This document shows positions 49,801 through 50,342 of a stretch of 50,342 nt of DNA, piece by piece. This DNA is from Candidatus Gastranaerophilales bacterium (GTDB lineage Bacteria; Cyanobacteriota; Vampirovibrionia; Gastranaerophilales; Gastranaerophilaceae). Below the pieces are notes generated by a model. That model did not search any database and was not told the DNA's origin. It saw only the letters and a list, made by a program, of their open reading frames with translations. Made by a program: the position numbers and the translations under genes. Numbering within the stretch: position 1 is the stretch's first letter; the number at the start of each line of letters is the position of its first letter. Location of the stretch: NCBI GenBank assembly GCA_944323685.1, contig CALUTJ010000020.1:1-50342 (forward strand). The letters run 5' to 3'.

Positions 49801-50342
49801 TGTACCTTCTTTAAATATTTTGTTATTTGTAAATACGGTATTTGCACACCTTATGCCGACCCGTTTTCATAAAAACTGGTGTGATGTTTCGGCAGATAAC
49901 TCACTTTTCAAAGTTCGTAAACTCAGGTGTATCAGGCCTAAAAGCCATTCCTTTCAAGACATAATACGCCCTGTATTTTTATCTTACATGCTCAAAATTC
50001 TTAAGCAAGTCATTTACGTTGATTTTATTAAACTTCACACGTGTTTTTGTTGGGTTTATAATATTTGTTTATTTAAACTAAGGGCTTATTTAATAGAATC
50101 GAACATGTCAGATTCAAGCTTATTATAAGGATTTCGGGATTTTATGTAAATTTTTGTTAAAGTTTTAATTATTTTATTATTATAAAAACAAAAGATATCT
50201 TGTTAAAAAGAAAAGACACCAATAATTATTTTAAACAACACAATATTAACTTTTGTAAAAAAGTATGATTTTTCCCTAAAGTTTTTTCATAACCTGGTCG
50301 AAATAAAAAAAGTAAGGATTAGTGTGCAAATTTTTGCTTGCG
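49801..50342. other. 542-bp region upstream of infA without a gene
   Basis: The stretch is AT-rich and no frame in it looks coding. It holds a good - strand promoter (50122-50150). From that start the infA leader would be about 315 bases and contains very short frames, of which none has a clear ribosome site. The last 190 bases of the window show nothing I can name. Confidence 0.6.
50122..50150 (-). promoter_or_regulatory. promoter of the infA-rpsI operon
   Basis: -35 TTTACA (complement of 50145-50150), exactly 17 bp, -10 TATAAT (complement of 50122-50127). It is the best promoter match on this strand upstream of infA and implies a leader of about 315 bases. Confidence 0.6.

Noticed and set aside
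50041-50100. TATAAT-like sequence at 50057 as a + strand promoter
   Set aside because: No -35 at a proper distance and no gene downstream within the window.

Overview
ORGANISM (inference). The window is AT-rich bacterial DNA from a cell with an outer membrane: it carries a LolA-like carrier, a beta-barrel protein, an MMPL exporter and lipid acyltransferases. Two signs point to the non-photosynthetic cyanobacterial relatives of animal guts (Vampirovibrionia/Melainabacteria, probably Candidatus Gastranaerophilales). First, truA-rplM-rpsI directly follows rplQ, as in cyanobacteria. Second, lineage-type hypothetical proteins carry N-terminal SFG or SFKG signatures (8072, 35237). I could not run any search, so the taxonomy stays an inference.

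LAYOUT. (1) 119-8847, + strand: S10/spc ribosomal genes rplC to rplR, with an unknown gene between rplF and rplR; the block stops at a terminator, without rpsE, rpmD, rplO, secY, adk or map. (2) 8931-11529: lemA, a GNEWAW-type membrane protein and two lineage-type hypotheticals. (3) 11638-16630: left half of an aryl polyene (APE) cluster: apeR, apeQ and an apeO-apeP fusion on the - strand, apeC and apeD on the + strand. (4) 16673-23227: a compact type II-C CRISPR system (cas9, cas1, cas2, 20 spacers), candidate tracrRNAs, two further small-RNA loci and a 52-residue membrane protein. (5) 23317-31622: right half of the APE cluster: two ACPs, apeG, an apeH-apeI fusion, thioesterase, LolA-like protein, MMPL exporter, phosphopantetheinyl transferase, methyltransferase and acyltransferase. 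(6) 31719-36256: envelope proteins, including a degenerate M48 peptidase. (7) 36288-40433, - strand: galE, glf and two GT2 glycosyltransferases, probably for a galactofuranose glycan. (8) 40645-44123: a DtxR-family regulator, a membrane protein, a two-subunit CoA-transferase and an SGNH hydrolase. (9) 44241-49800, - strand: alpha-operon genes infA, rpmJ, rpsM, rpsK, rpsD, rpoA, rplQ, truA, rplM, rpsI.

HOW IT WORKS TOGETHER. The APE genes form a near-complete type II polyketide line. ApeH loads an aryl starter on an ACP; ApeO/ApeC and ApeR extend it; ApeQ and the ApeP/ApeI hot-dog domains reduce and dehydrate. ApeK, the acyltransferases, the LolA-like protein and the MMPL exporter move the pigment lipid to the envelope. 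In two places enzymes usually made separately are fused. The CRISPR-Cas locus sits inside this cluster. A 178-bp repeat in inverted orientation lies on each side of the whole APE/CRISPR/envelope block (10123-10300 and 34462-34639). Several promoters here put the -10 box six or seven bases before the ATG, which suggests leaderless mRNAs.
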